Below are positions 46,362-55,750 of a stretch of DNA of 64,000 bases, in pieces. Origin of the DNA: Blattabacterium cuenoti (lineage in GTDB: Bacteria; Bacteroidota; Bacteroidia; Flavobacteriales; Blattabacteriaceae); assembly GCF_014251995.1 (NCBI RefSeq), contig NZ_CP059205.1:62001-126000 (forward strand). Direction: 5' to 3'. The number at the start of each line of letters is the position of its first letter. The first letter of the stretch is position 1. The notes under the pieces are model-generated. The model had not been told where the DNA came from, did not search any database, and saw nothing but the letters and a program-made list of their open reading frames with translations. Both the position numbers and the translations under genes were made by a program.

Positions 46362-47903
46362 ATGAATAAAAAATTAATTATAAGTGCAGAAGAACAAGAA
46401 ATAAAAATAGCTCTTTTAGAAGAAGGAAAATTGCTAGAATTTCATCGAGACATTTCTAATAAAAAATTCTCTGTGGGAGATATTTATCTAGGAGTAGTGA
46501 AAAAAATTTTGTATGCATTAAATGCTGCTATTGTTGATATAGGACACTCAAAAGGAGGTTTTTTACATTACAATGATCTTGGAATTCAAGGAAGTAAAAT
46601 GTTAGAATTCATTTCTATAATGGATCAGAATTTTTTATTTAAAAAAATTGAAAAAAAAGAGAACAGTAATTCTATAAGTGATATATTAAGCCCTGGACAA
46701 AAAATTTTAGTTCAAATTTCAAAAGAACCAATATCTAATAAAGGTTTAAAATTAACTTCCAAAATTTGTATACCAGGAAGATATTTAGTACTTATTCCTT
46801 TTTCAGAAGAAATTTTTATTTCTAAAAAAATAAAGAATTTAAATCCATTAGAAAAATTTAGATTAATTTCTTATATGAAAAAGATAAAACCAAATAATTT
46901 TGGTGTAATTATTCGTACAGCTTCCTATAATAGGATAGAAAATGTTTTAAATGAAGAACTAATTTTTTTAATTAAAAAATGGAAAAAAATATTAAAAAAT
47001 TTAATAAAATTACCTCCAGTTAGGGTTCTAAGTGAAATTAGAAAAACTTTTTCTTTATTAAGAGATACTTTCAATGATGATTTAAAATCAATATATTGCA
47101 ATAATAATCTTCTTTTTCAAGAAATTCGTTCATATTTATCTTTAATCGCTCCAGAAAAAATCAATATTATTAAATATTATAAGGATGATATTCCAATATT
47201 TGAAAAATATGGAATAGAAAAACAAATAAAAATTTTTTTAGGAAAAAATGTACCTCTCGAAAATGGAGCTTATTTGATTATAGAACATACTGAAGCTTTG
47301 CATGTTATAGATGTTAATAGTGGAGTTAACAACCATATGAAAAAAAATTGTACAGAATCGGATAGAGTTAATAATGTTCTGAAAATTAATTTACTAGCAG
47401 CTACAGAAATAGTAAGACAACTTAGATTAAGAGATATGGGGGGGATTATTGTAGTAGATTTTATAGACATGTCTGATCCTATTCAGAAAAAACAGTTATA
47501 TGAACATTTAAAAGAAAAAATGAAAAACGATAGAGCAAAACATGAAATTTTACCCCCAAATAAATTTGGATTGGTTCAATTTACGCGTCATCGAGTAAGA
47601 CCTGAACTAAATATCATGAATGATAATAATCATGTAAAGTATAAATATACTCCTATAAATTATGTTCATAGATTAGAATTTATCATAGAATCTATTATAA
47701 AAAATAAAAAAAATCATGGAATACAATTATATATAAATTCTTTTGTCTCCGCTTACTTAAAAAAAGGATTTCCTTCCATTCAACAAAAATGGTTTCTAAA
47801 ATATAGAAAGTGGATTAAAATAATTCCGAAAGATTCATTTGGATATACAGAATATCAAATTATTAATAATAACCATAAAATTCTATCCTCTTATTTTCAA
47901 TAA
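46362..47903 (+). CDS. rng: Ribonuclease E/G family protein (RNase G)
   Basis: About 513 residues from ATG 46362. The S1 domain (GDIYLGVVKKILYALNAAIVDIG, KGGFLHYNDLG) is split as usual, and the catalytic aspartates lie in VIDVNSG and VVDFIDM. FGLVQFTRHRVRPEL follows. The CPXC zinc-link of proteobacterial RNase E/G is absent, which I believe is normal for flavobacteria. It processes rRNA and degrades mRNA. It follows the 29-residue gene. Confidence 0.92.
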   Translation: MNKKLIISAEEQEIKIALLEEGKLLEFHRDISNKKFSVGDIYLGVVKKILYALNAAIVDIGHSKGGFLHYNDLGIQGSKMLEFISIMDQNFLFKKIEKKENSNSISDILSPGQKILVQISKEPISNKGLKLTSKICIPGRYLVLIPFSEEIFISKKIKNLNPLEKFRLISYMKKIKPNNFGVIIRTASYNRIENVLNEELIFLIKKWKKILKNLIKLPPVRVLSEIRKTFSLLRDTFNDDLKSIYCNNNLLFQEIRSYLSLIAPEKINIIKYYKDDIPIFEKYGIEKQIKIFLGKNVPLENGAYLIIEHTEALHVIDVNSGVNNHMKKNCTESDRVNNVLKINLLAATEIVRQLRLRDMGGIIVVDFIDMSDPIQKKQLYEHLKEKMKNDRAKHEILPPNKFGLVQFTRHRVRPELNIMNDNNHVKYKYTPINYVHRLEFIIESIIKNKKNHGIQLYINSFVSAYLKKGFPSIQQKWFLKYRKWIKIIPKDSFGYTEYQIINNNHKILSSYFQ

Positions 47904-47990
47904 ATAAATTTTCTATTTTTAATATTTTTATTTCATTTATATAATAATATAAAGATAAATTATTACTAATTTACTATAGTAACTAGTATG

Positions 47991-48073
47991 GCGGGCGTGG
48001 TGGAAACGGTAGACACGTCAGACTTAGGATCTGATGCCGATTAGGTATAAGGGTTCGAATCCCTTCGCCCGTA
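47991..48073 (+). tRNA. tRNA-Leu (anticodon UAG)
   Basis: Acceptor stem GCGGGCG/CGCCCGT with G-U at the first pair and discriminator A; anticodon stem TCAGA/TCTGA around loop CTTAGGA; long variable arm; T loop TTCGAAT. CCA not encoded. Confidence 0.93.
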
Positions 48074-48141
48074 CTTATAGTATTCATTTTTTTTTATTAT
48101 TTGTTAAACTGTTTTATATAAAAAATATTATTAAAATCAAT

Positions 48142-49080
48142 TTAATAAATCATTTTATCAAATGAAATTAATGTATGAAATCCTTTATTATAAAAATAAT
48201 TCCTCATTCCTTTTCTATAACTTATCAAGACAAAATCCCCACCCCAAGCTCCTAAACTTTTAATTAATCCTAAATAATCTGGAAAATACAGTTCTTTAAT
48301 TGTAGGTATATTTAATTCTTTAGACACAATTAATTCATGTTTAAATAGCAATTCTTCAAACTCTTTTAATGTTTTAGAATAAGGAATTTTATTAGTAATA
48401 GAAGATATAGATTCAATACTATGATTAGATACTTTTTTTTTAGAAAGAAAAAATTTTATTCCATCACAAGTATTTTTTTTCTTATTGAGATGAAGAAAAA
48501 AAAGTTTATTCTTAAATGGAGGATTAAAATTAATAGGAATAACAGATGGATTTTTTTTATCATTCAATTTATAAATTATAGGCTTCATATTTAAAACACA
48601 AGCAATGTCATAACCACTTCCTGGAAAATTATCTCCTAATAACATATAAGGATTGATTTTAGCCCATTTTGATATGTTATGAATTAATGTGGAACTACTC
48701 CCCAATCCCCAGTTAATAGGAAAATCTAATTTTGTTTTTACAAAAATTCCTAATTCTTTAGAAAGAAAATTCTTTTGGATTTTTCTAGACTTTAATAATA
48801 AATATCTCAATTTTTGAGCTATTTTTTTTTCTGTTTCATAAAAAATTTCTAAAGATGGAAGTTTAAAACTCGCTTCAAACCATGGAGTATTTAATTCATC
48901 ATAACTTTTCCAATGTAAAAAAGAAGAAGATGATAAATTGTTGTTATTTTTTTTTAATATAGTTAATGACTGTCCTTTTATTGTCGGTAAAGCTAATCCA
49001 CAAGCTCCATTTAAAATAAAATATTCTCCCGTTAATAACAGTTTTCCATGACTATAAAAGAAATTATCATGTTGATACAT
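48142..49080 (-). CDS. GYDIA family GHMP kinase
   Basis: 312 residues. GHMP motif 1 HGKLLLTGEYFILNGACGLALP, motif 2 FPINWGLGSSST, the family signature SGYDIAC and motif 3 SLGAWGGDFVLIS are present. The family is typical of Flavobacteriia and is often near mevalonate-pathway genes, so a mevalonate or phosphomevalonate kinase role is likely but unproven. No other isoprenoid gene lies in this window. It sits 12 bp after fabD. Confidence 0.85.
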   Translation of the reverse strand: MYQHDNFFYSHGKLLLTGEYFILNGACGLALPTIKGQSLTILKKNNNNLSSSSFLHWKSYDELNTPWFEASFKLPSLEIFYETEKKIAQKLRYLLLKSRKIQKNFLSKELGIFVKTKLDFPINWGLGSSSTLIHNISKWAKINPYMLLGDNFPGSGYDIACVLNMKPIIYKLNDKKNPSVIPINFNPPFKNKLFFLHLNKKKNTCDGIKFFLSKKKVSNHSIESISSITNKIPYSKTLKEFEELLFKHELIVSKELNIPTIKELYFPDYLGLIKSLGAWGGDFVLISYRKGMRNYFYNKGFHTLISFDKMIY

Positions 49081-49092
49081 GATTGCATATTT

Positions 49093-49962
49093 TTATATTT
49101 TTTTTGAAAAATTTTCTATAATTTTTTTTACTAAACCTTTTAAAATATTTCTGGGACCTATTTCTATAAATGAAGTAGCTCCATTATAAATCATATTTTC
49201 TATAGATTGTTTCCACCTTACAGGTGAAGTCAATTGTTTTACAAGATTTTTTTTTATATCATTAGATTTCATTACTGGTTTAGCAGTTACATTTTGATAA
49301 ATTGGACATTTAGAATCTTTAAAAGGAATTTTATTTATAAAATTTTCGAATTTTTTTACTGCTGGATCCATAATTGGAGAATGAAATGCTCCATGAACAG
49401 GAAGAATAAATATTTTTTTAGCCCCCTTTTTTTCTAAAGAAAAACAAACTCTTTTCAAGGCTTCCTTTTCTCCTGAAATAACTAATTGTTTAGGTCCATT
49501 ATAATTAGAAGGAACAATAATTCCTCTATCTTTATTACAAATATCTTCTATAATAGAATCCTCTAAACCTAATACTGCAGCCATTCCTCCATTGGTAGAT
49601 TCACAAATTTCTTGCATAACTGAAGCTCTTTGATTAACTAATATTAATCCATCTTCAAAAGAAAAAACATTTATTGCAGCTAAAGCAGAAAATTCTCCAA
49701 GAGAGTTTCCAGCCACCATATCAGGTTCAAAATTATTTAATATTTTTGCTTTTATAACTGAATAAATATAAATAGAAAGTTGTGTATATTTTGTTTTTTT
49801 TAAAATATTCATAGTTCCATCAAACATAATAGATGTGATTCTAAATTTTAAAACATCATCAGCTAATTGAAATAATTGTTTCGCAAAATGAGAATTTTTA
49901 TATAGATTTTTTCCCATTCCTAAAAATTGTGATCCTTGTCCAGGAAATAAATAAGCTTTCAT
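49093..49962 (-). CDS. fabD: Malonyl-CoA:ACP transacylase
   Basis: About 289 residues. Start chosen at MKAYLFPGQGSQ, the conserved N terminus; a longer frame adds 19 non-conserved residues. Nucleophile serine in AGNSLGEFSAL, histidine in PVHGAFHSPIM, and C-terminal EIGPRNILKGL. It loads malonate onto acyl carrier protein for fatty-acid synthesis. It diverges from tatD with 30 bp between starts. Confidence 0.95.
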   Translation of the reverse strand: MKAYLFPGQGSQFLGMGKNLYKNSHFAKQLFQLADDVLKFRITSIMFDGTMNILKKTKYTQLSIYIYSVIKAKILNNFEPDMVAGNSLGEFSALAAINVFSFEDGLILVNQRASVMQEICESTNGGMAAVLGLEDSIIEDICNKDRGIIVPSNYNGPKQLVISGEKEALKRVCFSLEKKGAKKIFILPVHGAFHSPIMDPAVKKFENFINKIPFKDSKCPIYQNVTAKPVMKSNDIKKNLVKQLTSPVRWKQSIENMIYNGATSFIEIGPRNILKGLVKKIIENFSKKI

Positions 49963-49992
49963 AAGTAAAAACTTTTTAAAATTAATAATTAC

Positions 49993-50769
49993 ATGAAAAT
50001 TACTGACACACATGCCCATTTATATATGAAAGAATTTAATAAGGATGTTGATATTGTAATAGAAAATGCTTTAAATCAAAAAGTAAACAGATTTTTACTA
50101 CCTTCCACAGATACTTCTGATATTCCTAACATTTTAAAGTTAGAGAAAAAATATCCTAATATATGCTATCCTATGATAGGATTACATCCTAATAAAATTT
50201 CTATAAATAATTTAGAAAAAAAATTAAATATTATTAAAAAATATCTTTGGAAATATTCTCCTATTTCTGTAGGAGAAATTGGAATGGATCTCTACTTAAA
50301 AAATGAACTTATTTCAGAACAAGAATATGTTTTCAAAACTCAAATAAAATGGGCAAAAAAAAAAAGACTTCCTATAGTCATACACTGTAGAAATGCTTTT
50401 AATTATATTTTTAAAATCTTATCAAATGAAAAAGATTCTTCTCTTAATGGAGTATTCCATTGTTTTTCAGGAACTTTAGAGCAAGCAAAAAAAATTATTG
50501 ATTTGGAAATCAAATTAGGAATTGGTGGAATGATTACTTTTAAAAAAAATCATGTTAGTCAATTTTTACATAAGATATGTTTAAAACATTTAGTGTTAGA
50601 AACAGACTCTCCTTATCTTTCTCCACATCCTTTTAGAGGAAAAAGAAATGAACCAAAGAATTTAAGAATAATTTTAAAAAAATTATCTCAAATTTATTCT
50701 TTTTCAGAAGAAAAAATAGCAGATATTATTCACATGAATGTAGAAAATCTATTTTTTCGTCGGAACTAA
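49993..50769 (+). CDS. TatD family metal-dependent hydrolase/DNase
   Basis: 258 residues, TIM-barrel metal hydrolase. Metal ligands are visible in DTHAHLY (residues 4-10), VGEIGMDLY, IVIHCRNAF, FHCFSGT and LETDSPYLSPHPFRG. Family members act as 3'-5' DNases or D-aminoacyl-tRNA deacylases. An in-frame A11 tract lies at 50355-50365. It converges on fumC with 6 bp between them. Confidence 0.92.
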   Translation: MKITDTHAHLYMKEFNKDVDIVIENALNQKVNRFLLPSTDTSDIPNILKLEKKYPNICYPMIGLHPNKISINNLEKKLNIIKKYLWKYSPISVGEIGMDLYLKNELISEQEYVFKTQIKWAKKKRLPIVIHCRNAFNYIFKILSNEKDSSLNGVFHCFSGTLEQAKKIIDLEIKLGIGGMITFKKNHVSQFLHKICLKHLVLETDSPYLSPHPFRGKRNEPKNLRIILKKLSQIYSFSEEKIADIIHMNVENLFFRRN

Positions 50770-50775
50770 ATTAAT

Positions 50776-52167
50776 TTATACCATTTTTGATGGATTAACT
50801 AGTCTTTCAAACTGATCTCCAGTTAAATATCCTAATCGAATAGCTTCTTCTTTTAAAGTACTGTCATTTTGATAAGCAAATTTTGCTATTTCTGCGGATT
50901 TTTCATATCCGATATGAGTATTAAGTGCTGTTACAAGCATTAGAGATTTGTCTAAAAATTCTTGGATCCTTTTATAATTTGGTTTAATCCCTTTCACACA
51001 AAAATAAGAAAAAGATGTGCATGCATCTGCAAGAAGTTGTGAAGATTGTAAAAAATTATAAATTATTAATGGTTTAGAAACATTTAGCTCATAATTTCCA
51101 GAAGAACCCGCTATAGAAATGGTTACATCATTTCCTATGATCTGTGTACAAACCATAAGAAGGGCTTCACATTGAGTTGGATTTACTTTTCCAGGCATAA
51201 TAGAAGATCCTGGTTCATTTTCAGGAATATGAATTTCTCCAATTCCTGAACGGGGACCAGAAGATAAAAAACGAATGTCATTTGATATTTTAATTAAAGA
51301 AACGGATATTTGTTTTAACGCTCCATGAGCCTCAACTATAGCATCATGTGATGCTAGGGATTCAAATTTATTTTTTGCAATTTTAAAAGGATAACCTGTA
51401 TATTCGCATATATATTTGGTTACTTTTTTATCATATCCTTTGGGTGCATTTAATCCTGTTCCAACTGCAGTTCCTCCTATAGCTAATTCAGAAAGATTAT
51501 ATAAAGTCTTTTCAATGGATTTTAATCCATGATCTATTTGAGAAACATAACCAGAAAATTCTTGTCCTAAAGTAATAGGAATAGCATCCATTAAATGTGT
51601 TCTACCTATTTTAATTACATTTTTAAATGAACGAGATTTTTCTTCTAAAACTCCTCTTAATTTTTTAATAGAAGGAATAGTATATTCTATCAATTTTTTA
51701 TAGGAAGCTATATGCATCGCTGTAGGAAAAGTGTCATTAGATGATTGAGACATATTGACATCATCGTTTGGATGTATGAAAAAATTTTTTTTCCTTTCTC
51801 CTAAAACCCCCCCCATTAAAACATGTCCTCTATTGGAAATTACTTCATTGACATTCATATTAGTATGAGTTCCAGACCCCGTTTGCCATATAACAAGAGG
51901 AAACTGTTTGTTTAGTTTTCCTGTTATAATCTCATCACAAACTAAAGAAATGATATCTCTTTTTTTTTTAGATAAAAGTCCAAATTCAAAATTTGCATGA
52001 GCCGCAGCTTTTTTTAAAATAGCAAAAGAATGAATAATCTCTATAGGCATAGAAGATTCTAAACCTATTTTAAAATTTTTCCTAGATCTTTCCGTTTGAG
52101 CTCCCCAATATTTATCTATTGGAACTTTTACTTCTCCAAGTGTATCTTTTTCAATTCTATAAATCAT
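50776..52167 (-). CDS. fumC: Fumarate hydratase class II
   Basis: About 463 residues from [16 protein letters not shown]. The fumarase/aspartase signature [15 protein letters not shown] is intact, with [10 protein letters not shown]-like [14 protein letters not shown] and [10 protein letters not shown]. The start near 52167 gives the family N terminus; upstream codons are non-conserved. An eight-G tract (C at 51777-51784 on the + strand) encodes glycines. Converts fumarate to malate in the TCA cycle. Confidence 0.95.
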   Translation of the reverse strand: MIYRIEKDTLGEVKVPIDKYWGAQTERSRKNFKIGLESSMPIEIIHSFAILKKAAAHANFEFGLLSKKKRDIISLVCDEIITGKLNKQFPLVIWQTGSGTHTNMNVNEVISNRGHVLMGGVLGERKKNFFIHPNDDVNMSQSSNDTFPTAMHIASYKKLIEYTIPSIKKLRGVLEEKSRSFKNVIKIGRTHLMDAIPITLGQEFSGYVSQIDHGLKSIEKTLYNLSELAIGGTAVGTGLNAPKGYDKKVTKYICEYTGYPFKIAKNKFESLASHDAIVEAHGALKQISVSLIKISNDIRFLSSGPRSGIGEIHIPENEPGSSIMPGKVNPTQCEALLMVCTQIIGNDVTISIAGSSGNYELNVSKPLIIYNFLQSSQLLADACTSFSYFCVKGIKPNYKRIQEFLDKSLMLVTALNTHIGYEKSAEIAKFAYQNDSTLKEEAIRLGYLTGDQFERLVNPSKMV

Positions 52168-52252
52168 TATTACATTTTTTGCGAAATTAAAAATAAATTT
52201 TATATTTTTACTTAATGTATGTATATAAGTAACATAGATATAATAGAAATTA

Positions 52253-52423
52253 ATGATAATCAAATTTATAGGATTTTTACTTTTTTTATTAGCAATAATA
52301 TCTGGTTTTTGGTGTGTTATTTTTCTATCTTTTTTCAGTATTTATTGGCTTATTTTAAGCATATTTGTTAATATTTTTGTTACTTTTAAAACTAAGCTAA
52401 AAAGTGGAGAAAAGAAAATATAA
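52253..52423 (+). CDS. Small hydrophobic membrane protein (hypothetical)
   Basis: A 56-codon frame from ATG 52253 to TAA 52421-52423 encodes two hydrophobic stretches (about residues 4-27 and 29-44) and a short basic tail ending SGEKKI. It overlaps the GTG start of the FtsB/DivIC-like gene by 20 bp in another frame, a spacing suggestive of translational coupling. I do not recognise the family. It may be a real overlooked gene or a chance AT-rich frame; T-rich DNA favours hydrophobic codons. Confidence 0.45.
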   Translation: MIIKFIGFLLFLLAIISGFWCVIFLSFFSIYWLILSIFVNIFVTFKTKLKSGEKKI

Positions 52424-52694
52424 AATTTTCAGAAAAAAATATTTTTGGATCGTTTTTTTTTTCTTTATCTGGATGTCCTTTTTTGATTCTAACTCTTTTT
52501 TATTACATTATAAATTTATTAAAAACATTCAAAAAATGAAATCAGATAGAGATTATTTAAAAAAGCAAATTATTTTAGAAAAAAAGAAAATTCAAAAATT
52601 GAAAAAAAATTCTAAATATCTAGAAAGATTAGCAAGAGAAAAATTTTATATGAAAAAAGAAGATGAAGATTTATTTGTTATATCGTCATCTTAA
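52404..52694 (+). CDS. Septum formation initiator family protein (FtsB/DivIC)
   Basis: 96 residues, GTG start. A basic N terminus, one transmembrane helix (IVFFFFIWMSFF), and a coiled coil (MKSDRDYLKKQIILEKKKIQKLKKNSKYLERLAREKFYMKK) ending in the family motif LAREKFYM. It would join FtsL and FtsQ in the divisome. It converges on mnmG with 2 bp between stop codons. Confidence 0.9.
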   Translation: MEKRKYKIFRKKYFWIVFFFFIWMSFFDSNSFLLHYKFIKNIQKMKSDRDYLKKQIILEKKKIQKLKKNSKYLERLAREKFYMKKEDEDLFVISSS

Positions 52695-52696
52695 TC

Positions 52697-54571
52697 TTAA
52701 CGTCTCATATAAATGAGTATAATACTTAAATCAGAAGGAGATATTCCACTAATTCTTGATGCTTGTGCTAACGATATTGGACGATAATAATCCAATTTCT
52801 CTCTTGCTTCTAAAGAAAGAGATTTTATTTTTTTATAATCAAAATTATTTGGAATTTTTAAGTTTTCTAATTTTAATAATTTTTTTGCATTTTCTTTTTC
52901 TTTATCTATATATCCTTTATACTTTATATTAATAGAAACTTGTTCCAATATTTCTTGATTAAAATTATTTTTTTTAATTTCTTTTTCTAAAAATGGTATC
53001 GATATAATATCTTTTATATCAATTTCAGATCGGGATAGAATAGATTTTATTTTTTTATTAGAATATATTATAGGAGATTTATTTTTTTCTAAAACAGGAT
53101 TTATAACTTCTGGTTTTAAACTTTCGTTCTTAAATAAAGAAATACATTTTTTTACTTTCAATTTTTTGTTATTTAATATATTCATGTTTTCTTCTGAAAT
53201 TAATCCAATATTATATCCCATGGGAGTGAGTCTAATATCTGCATTATCTTGCCGTAATAACATTCTATACTCGGCTCTTGAAGTAAACATTCTATAAGGC
53301 TCTTTTGTCCCTTTCGTAATTAAATCATCTATTAACACTCCAATATAAGCTTGATTTCTTTTAAGAATAAAAGGATCTTTTTCAAAAATTTTTAAATGAG
53401 CATTTATTCCCGCTAATAATCCTTGAGCAGCGGCTTCTTCATATCCAGTGGTTCCATTAATTTGTCCAGCAAAAAAAAGATTTTCTATAAACTTGCTTTC
53501 TAAATTTGGTTTTAATTGATCTGGAGGAAAATAATCATACTCGATCGCATATCCAGGTCTTAATATTTTTACTTTTTCAAATCCAGAAATTTTTTTCAAT
53601 GATTGATATTGTATTTTTTCTGAAAAGGAAGTAGAAAACCCATTTATATAAACTTCTACAGTATTCCAACCTTCAGGTTCTACAAAAATAGGATGTTGTT
53701 CTCTATCTGGGAATTTATAAACTTTTTCTTCTATAGAAGGACAGTATCTAGGACTTATTCCTTGAATAGATCCTGAAAAAATAGGAGATATATCTAAATT
53801 ATTATGTATTAAATTATGTACTTCTTGATTTGTATAAGTAATATAACATTTTTTTTGTTTTGTCAATTTTTTTGTTTTATGAAAAAAAGAAAATTTTCTT
53901 GGATGTTCATCTCCATATTGAGGTTTCATTTTTTTATAATTTAAAGAACGACCATCTACTCTTGGAGATGTCCCTGTTTTCATTCTACCAGATTTTATAC
54001 CAAAATTTTTAGTTAATTGTTCCGTTATTCCGCGAACTTCCTGTTCCGCTATTCTTCCTCCATTGATTTTTTTTCCACCAATATGTATTTTTCCATTTAA
54101 AAAAGTTCCATTTGTCAATATAACTGATTTCCCCTTAATTTCTAATCCAAGAAAAGTTTTCACACCTTTTATTCTATTTTTTTCTATTATTAAAGATGTA
54201 ACTGTATCTTGATATAAATCTAACCTAATATTTTTTTCTAATAAAAATCGCCAATAATAAGAAAATAATTTTCTATCACATTGAGCCCTAGGGCTCCACA
54301 TTGCAGGTCCTTTAGATTTATTAAGCATCCTAAATTGAATCGTACTATAATCAGAGACAAATCCAGAATAACCTCCCAAAGCATCTATTTCTCTTACAAT
54401 TTGACCTTTAGCTATTCCTCCTACTGCTGGATTACATGACATTTGACCTATAGTTTGTAGATTAGTAGTAATAAGTAAGGTTCTAGACCCCATATTGGAA
54501 GATGCTAAAGAAGCTTCCATCCCAGAATGTCCACCACCAACCACTATAATATCATATATATTTAAAAACAT
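52697..54571 (-). CDS. mnmG: tRNA uridine 5-carboxymethylaminomethyl modification enzyme MnmG
   Basis: 624 residues. FAD motif VGGGHSGMEAS at the N terminus, conserved CNPAVGGIAKGQIVREIDALGG, the cysteine-bearing segment RYCPSIEEK, INGTTGYEEAAAQGL, and the C-terminal YRPISLAQASRISGISPSDL that binds MnmE. With MnmE it modifies U34 of tRNAs; MnmA, encoded at 29606, acts on the same base. It follows ybeY by 11 bp. Confidence 0.97.
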   Translation of the reverse strand: MFLNIYDIIVVGGGHSGMEASLASSNMGSRTLLITTNLQTIGQMSCNPAVGGIAKGQIVREIDALGGYSGFVSDYSTIQFRMLNKSKGPAMWSPRAQCDRKLFSYYWRFLLEKNIRLDLYQDTVTSLIIEKNRIKGVKTFLGLEIKGKSVILTNGTFLNGKIHIGGKKINGGRIAEQEVRGITEQLTKNFGIKSGRMKTGTSPRVDGRSLNYKKMKPQYGDEHPRKFSFFHKTKKLTKQKKCYITYTNQEVHNLIHNNLDISPIFSGSIQGISPRYCPSIEEKVYKFPDREQHPIFVEPEGWNTVEVYINGFSTSFSEKIQYQSLKKISGFEKVKILRPGYAIEYDYFPPDQLKPNLESKFIENLFFAGQINGTTGYEEAAAQGLLAGINAHLKIFEKDPFILKRNQAYIGVLIDDLITKGTKEPYRMFTSRAEYRMLLRQDNADIRLTPMGYNIGLISEENMNILNNKKLKVKKCISLFKNESLKPEVINPVLEKNKSPIIYSNKKIKSILSRSEIDIKDIISIPFLEKEIKKNNFNQEILEQVSINIKYKGYIDKEKENAKKLLKLENLKIPNNFDYKKIKSLSLEAREKLDYYRPISLAQASRISGISPSDLSIILIYMRR

Positions 54572-54582
54572 GATTTTTCAAT

Positions 54583-54999
54583 TCAATATTGAAATAAATT
54601 TAAATAAAACTCTTCCTTTTTTTTCATTATTTTTTTATCAAGTTTTTTTTGATCATTATATCCCAAAAAATGTAATATCGAATGTATCATAACACGTTTT
54701 AATTCAATAATAAAAGGTTGATTCCATATTTTAGAATTATCCAACACACGATCTATACTAATGAATGTATCTCCGGATATCCATTTATTAACAGAATAAT
54801 TAAATGAAATAACATCCGTATAAAAACTTTTTTTTAAGTATTTTTCATTCATATCTAAAAGATAATTATCATTACAAAAAATGTAATTAATATTCCCAAT
54901 ATACATTCCCTCATTATTTAATAAAGTACAAATTTCTTTAATAAAGAAGGATTTTTCTTTAACCTGAAAATCAGAATAATTATAAAATAATTTAATCAT
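54583..54999 (-). CDS. ybeY: Endoribonuclease YbeY (rRNA maturation)
   Basis: 138 residues. DVISFNYS and the metal motif HSILHFLGYND are present. The third zinc ligand, usually histidine, is aspartate here; I believe this is the normal Bacteroidota form (GYKD type). It matures 16S rRNA and supports ribosome quality control. Divergent from pssA with 40 bp between starts. Confidence 0.92.
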   Translation of the reverse strand: MIKLFYNYSDFQVKEKSFFIKEICTLLNNEGMYIGNINYIFCNDNYLLDMNEKYLKKSFYTDVISFNYSVNKWISGDTFISIDRVLDNSKIWNQPFIIELKRVMIHSILHFLGYNDQKKLDKKIMKKKEEFYLNLFQY

Positions 55000-55039
55000 T
55001 ATTTATTATTTTTAAATTCTTAAACAAATTTTAAATATT

Positions 55040-55741
55040 TTGACAAAAATTAAAAAAACAGTACCGAATGTTTTAAGTTTATTAAATTTATTTTTTGGAT
55101 GCATATCTATAATTTTTCTACAACTAAAAAAATTTGATATTTCTGCAACTGCTACTTTATTTTCAGTAATTTTTGATTTTCTGGATGGATTTTTTTCTAG
55201 ATTTATAAAAAATGAGAATAAATTCGGAAAAGAATTAGATTCTCTTTCTGATATGGTTTCTTTTGGGGTTGTTCCATCAATAATAGTTTTTAATTTATTT
55301 AAAGCTATGAAAAATAAAATCCCATTTATTGAATGGATTTCTTTTTCTATTTCTATTTTTTCTGCGTACCGTTTAGCTCGATTTAATATTGATTCTAGTT
55401 ATAAAGGATTAACAACAACAATCAATACTTTATTTTTTTCTTCTTTATCTATTATAATAACTTATTCTTTGGTTCCTACTTATATAAAAAATATTATTAT
55501 TCATCCTATTACAATGCTTATTCTTATATTTTTTTCTTGTTATTTATTAGTATCAAGAATACCAATGATTTCATTCAAATTAAAAGGTATTTCCTGGAAA
55601 AAAAATAAAATTCTTTATATTTTTTTGTTGATTAGTATATTTCTTTTATTAACTTTACATATAATGGTGGCTTTATTATCCATTATCATTTGTTATATAA
55701 TAATTTCAATTTTCTTTCACAAGGAAAAAATTGGTAATTAA
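55040..55741 (+). CDS. pssA: CDP-diacylglycerol-serine O-phosphatidyltransferase
   Basis: 233 residues. The CDP-alcohol phosphotransferase motif DG-x2-(A/S)R-x8-G-x3-D-x3-D is seen as DGFFSRFIKNENKFGKELD followed by SLSD. Several transmembrane helices follow. No in-frame ATG precedes the conserved N terminus (KTVPNVLSLLNL), so TTG at 55040 is the start. It makes phosphatidylserine, precursor of phosphatidylethanolamine. Confidence 0.92.
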   Translation: MTKIKKTVPNVLSLLNLFFGCISIIFLQLKKFDISATATLFSVIFDFLDGFFSRFIKNENKFGKELDSLSDMVSFGVVPSIIVFNLFKAMKNKIPFIEWISFSISIFSAYRLARFNIDSSYKGLTTTINTLFFSSLSIIITYSLVPTYIKNIIIHPITMLILIFFSCYLLVSRIPMISFKLKGISWKKNKILYIFLLISIFLLLTLHIMVALLSIIICYIIISIFFHKEKIGN

Positions 55742-55750
55742 TCTTGAAAT

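Noticed and set aside
47590-47690. Missing zinc-link cysteines in RNase G
   Set aside because: As far as I recall flavobacterial RNase G proteins lack the CPXC link, so this is lineage-typical rather than decay.
54660-54700. YbeY third metal histidine replaced by aspartate
   Set aside because: Bacteroidota YbeY commonly has aspartate here, so it is unlikely to be a loss of function.
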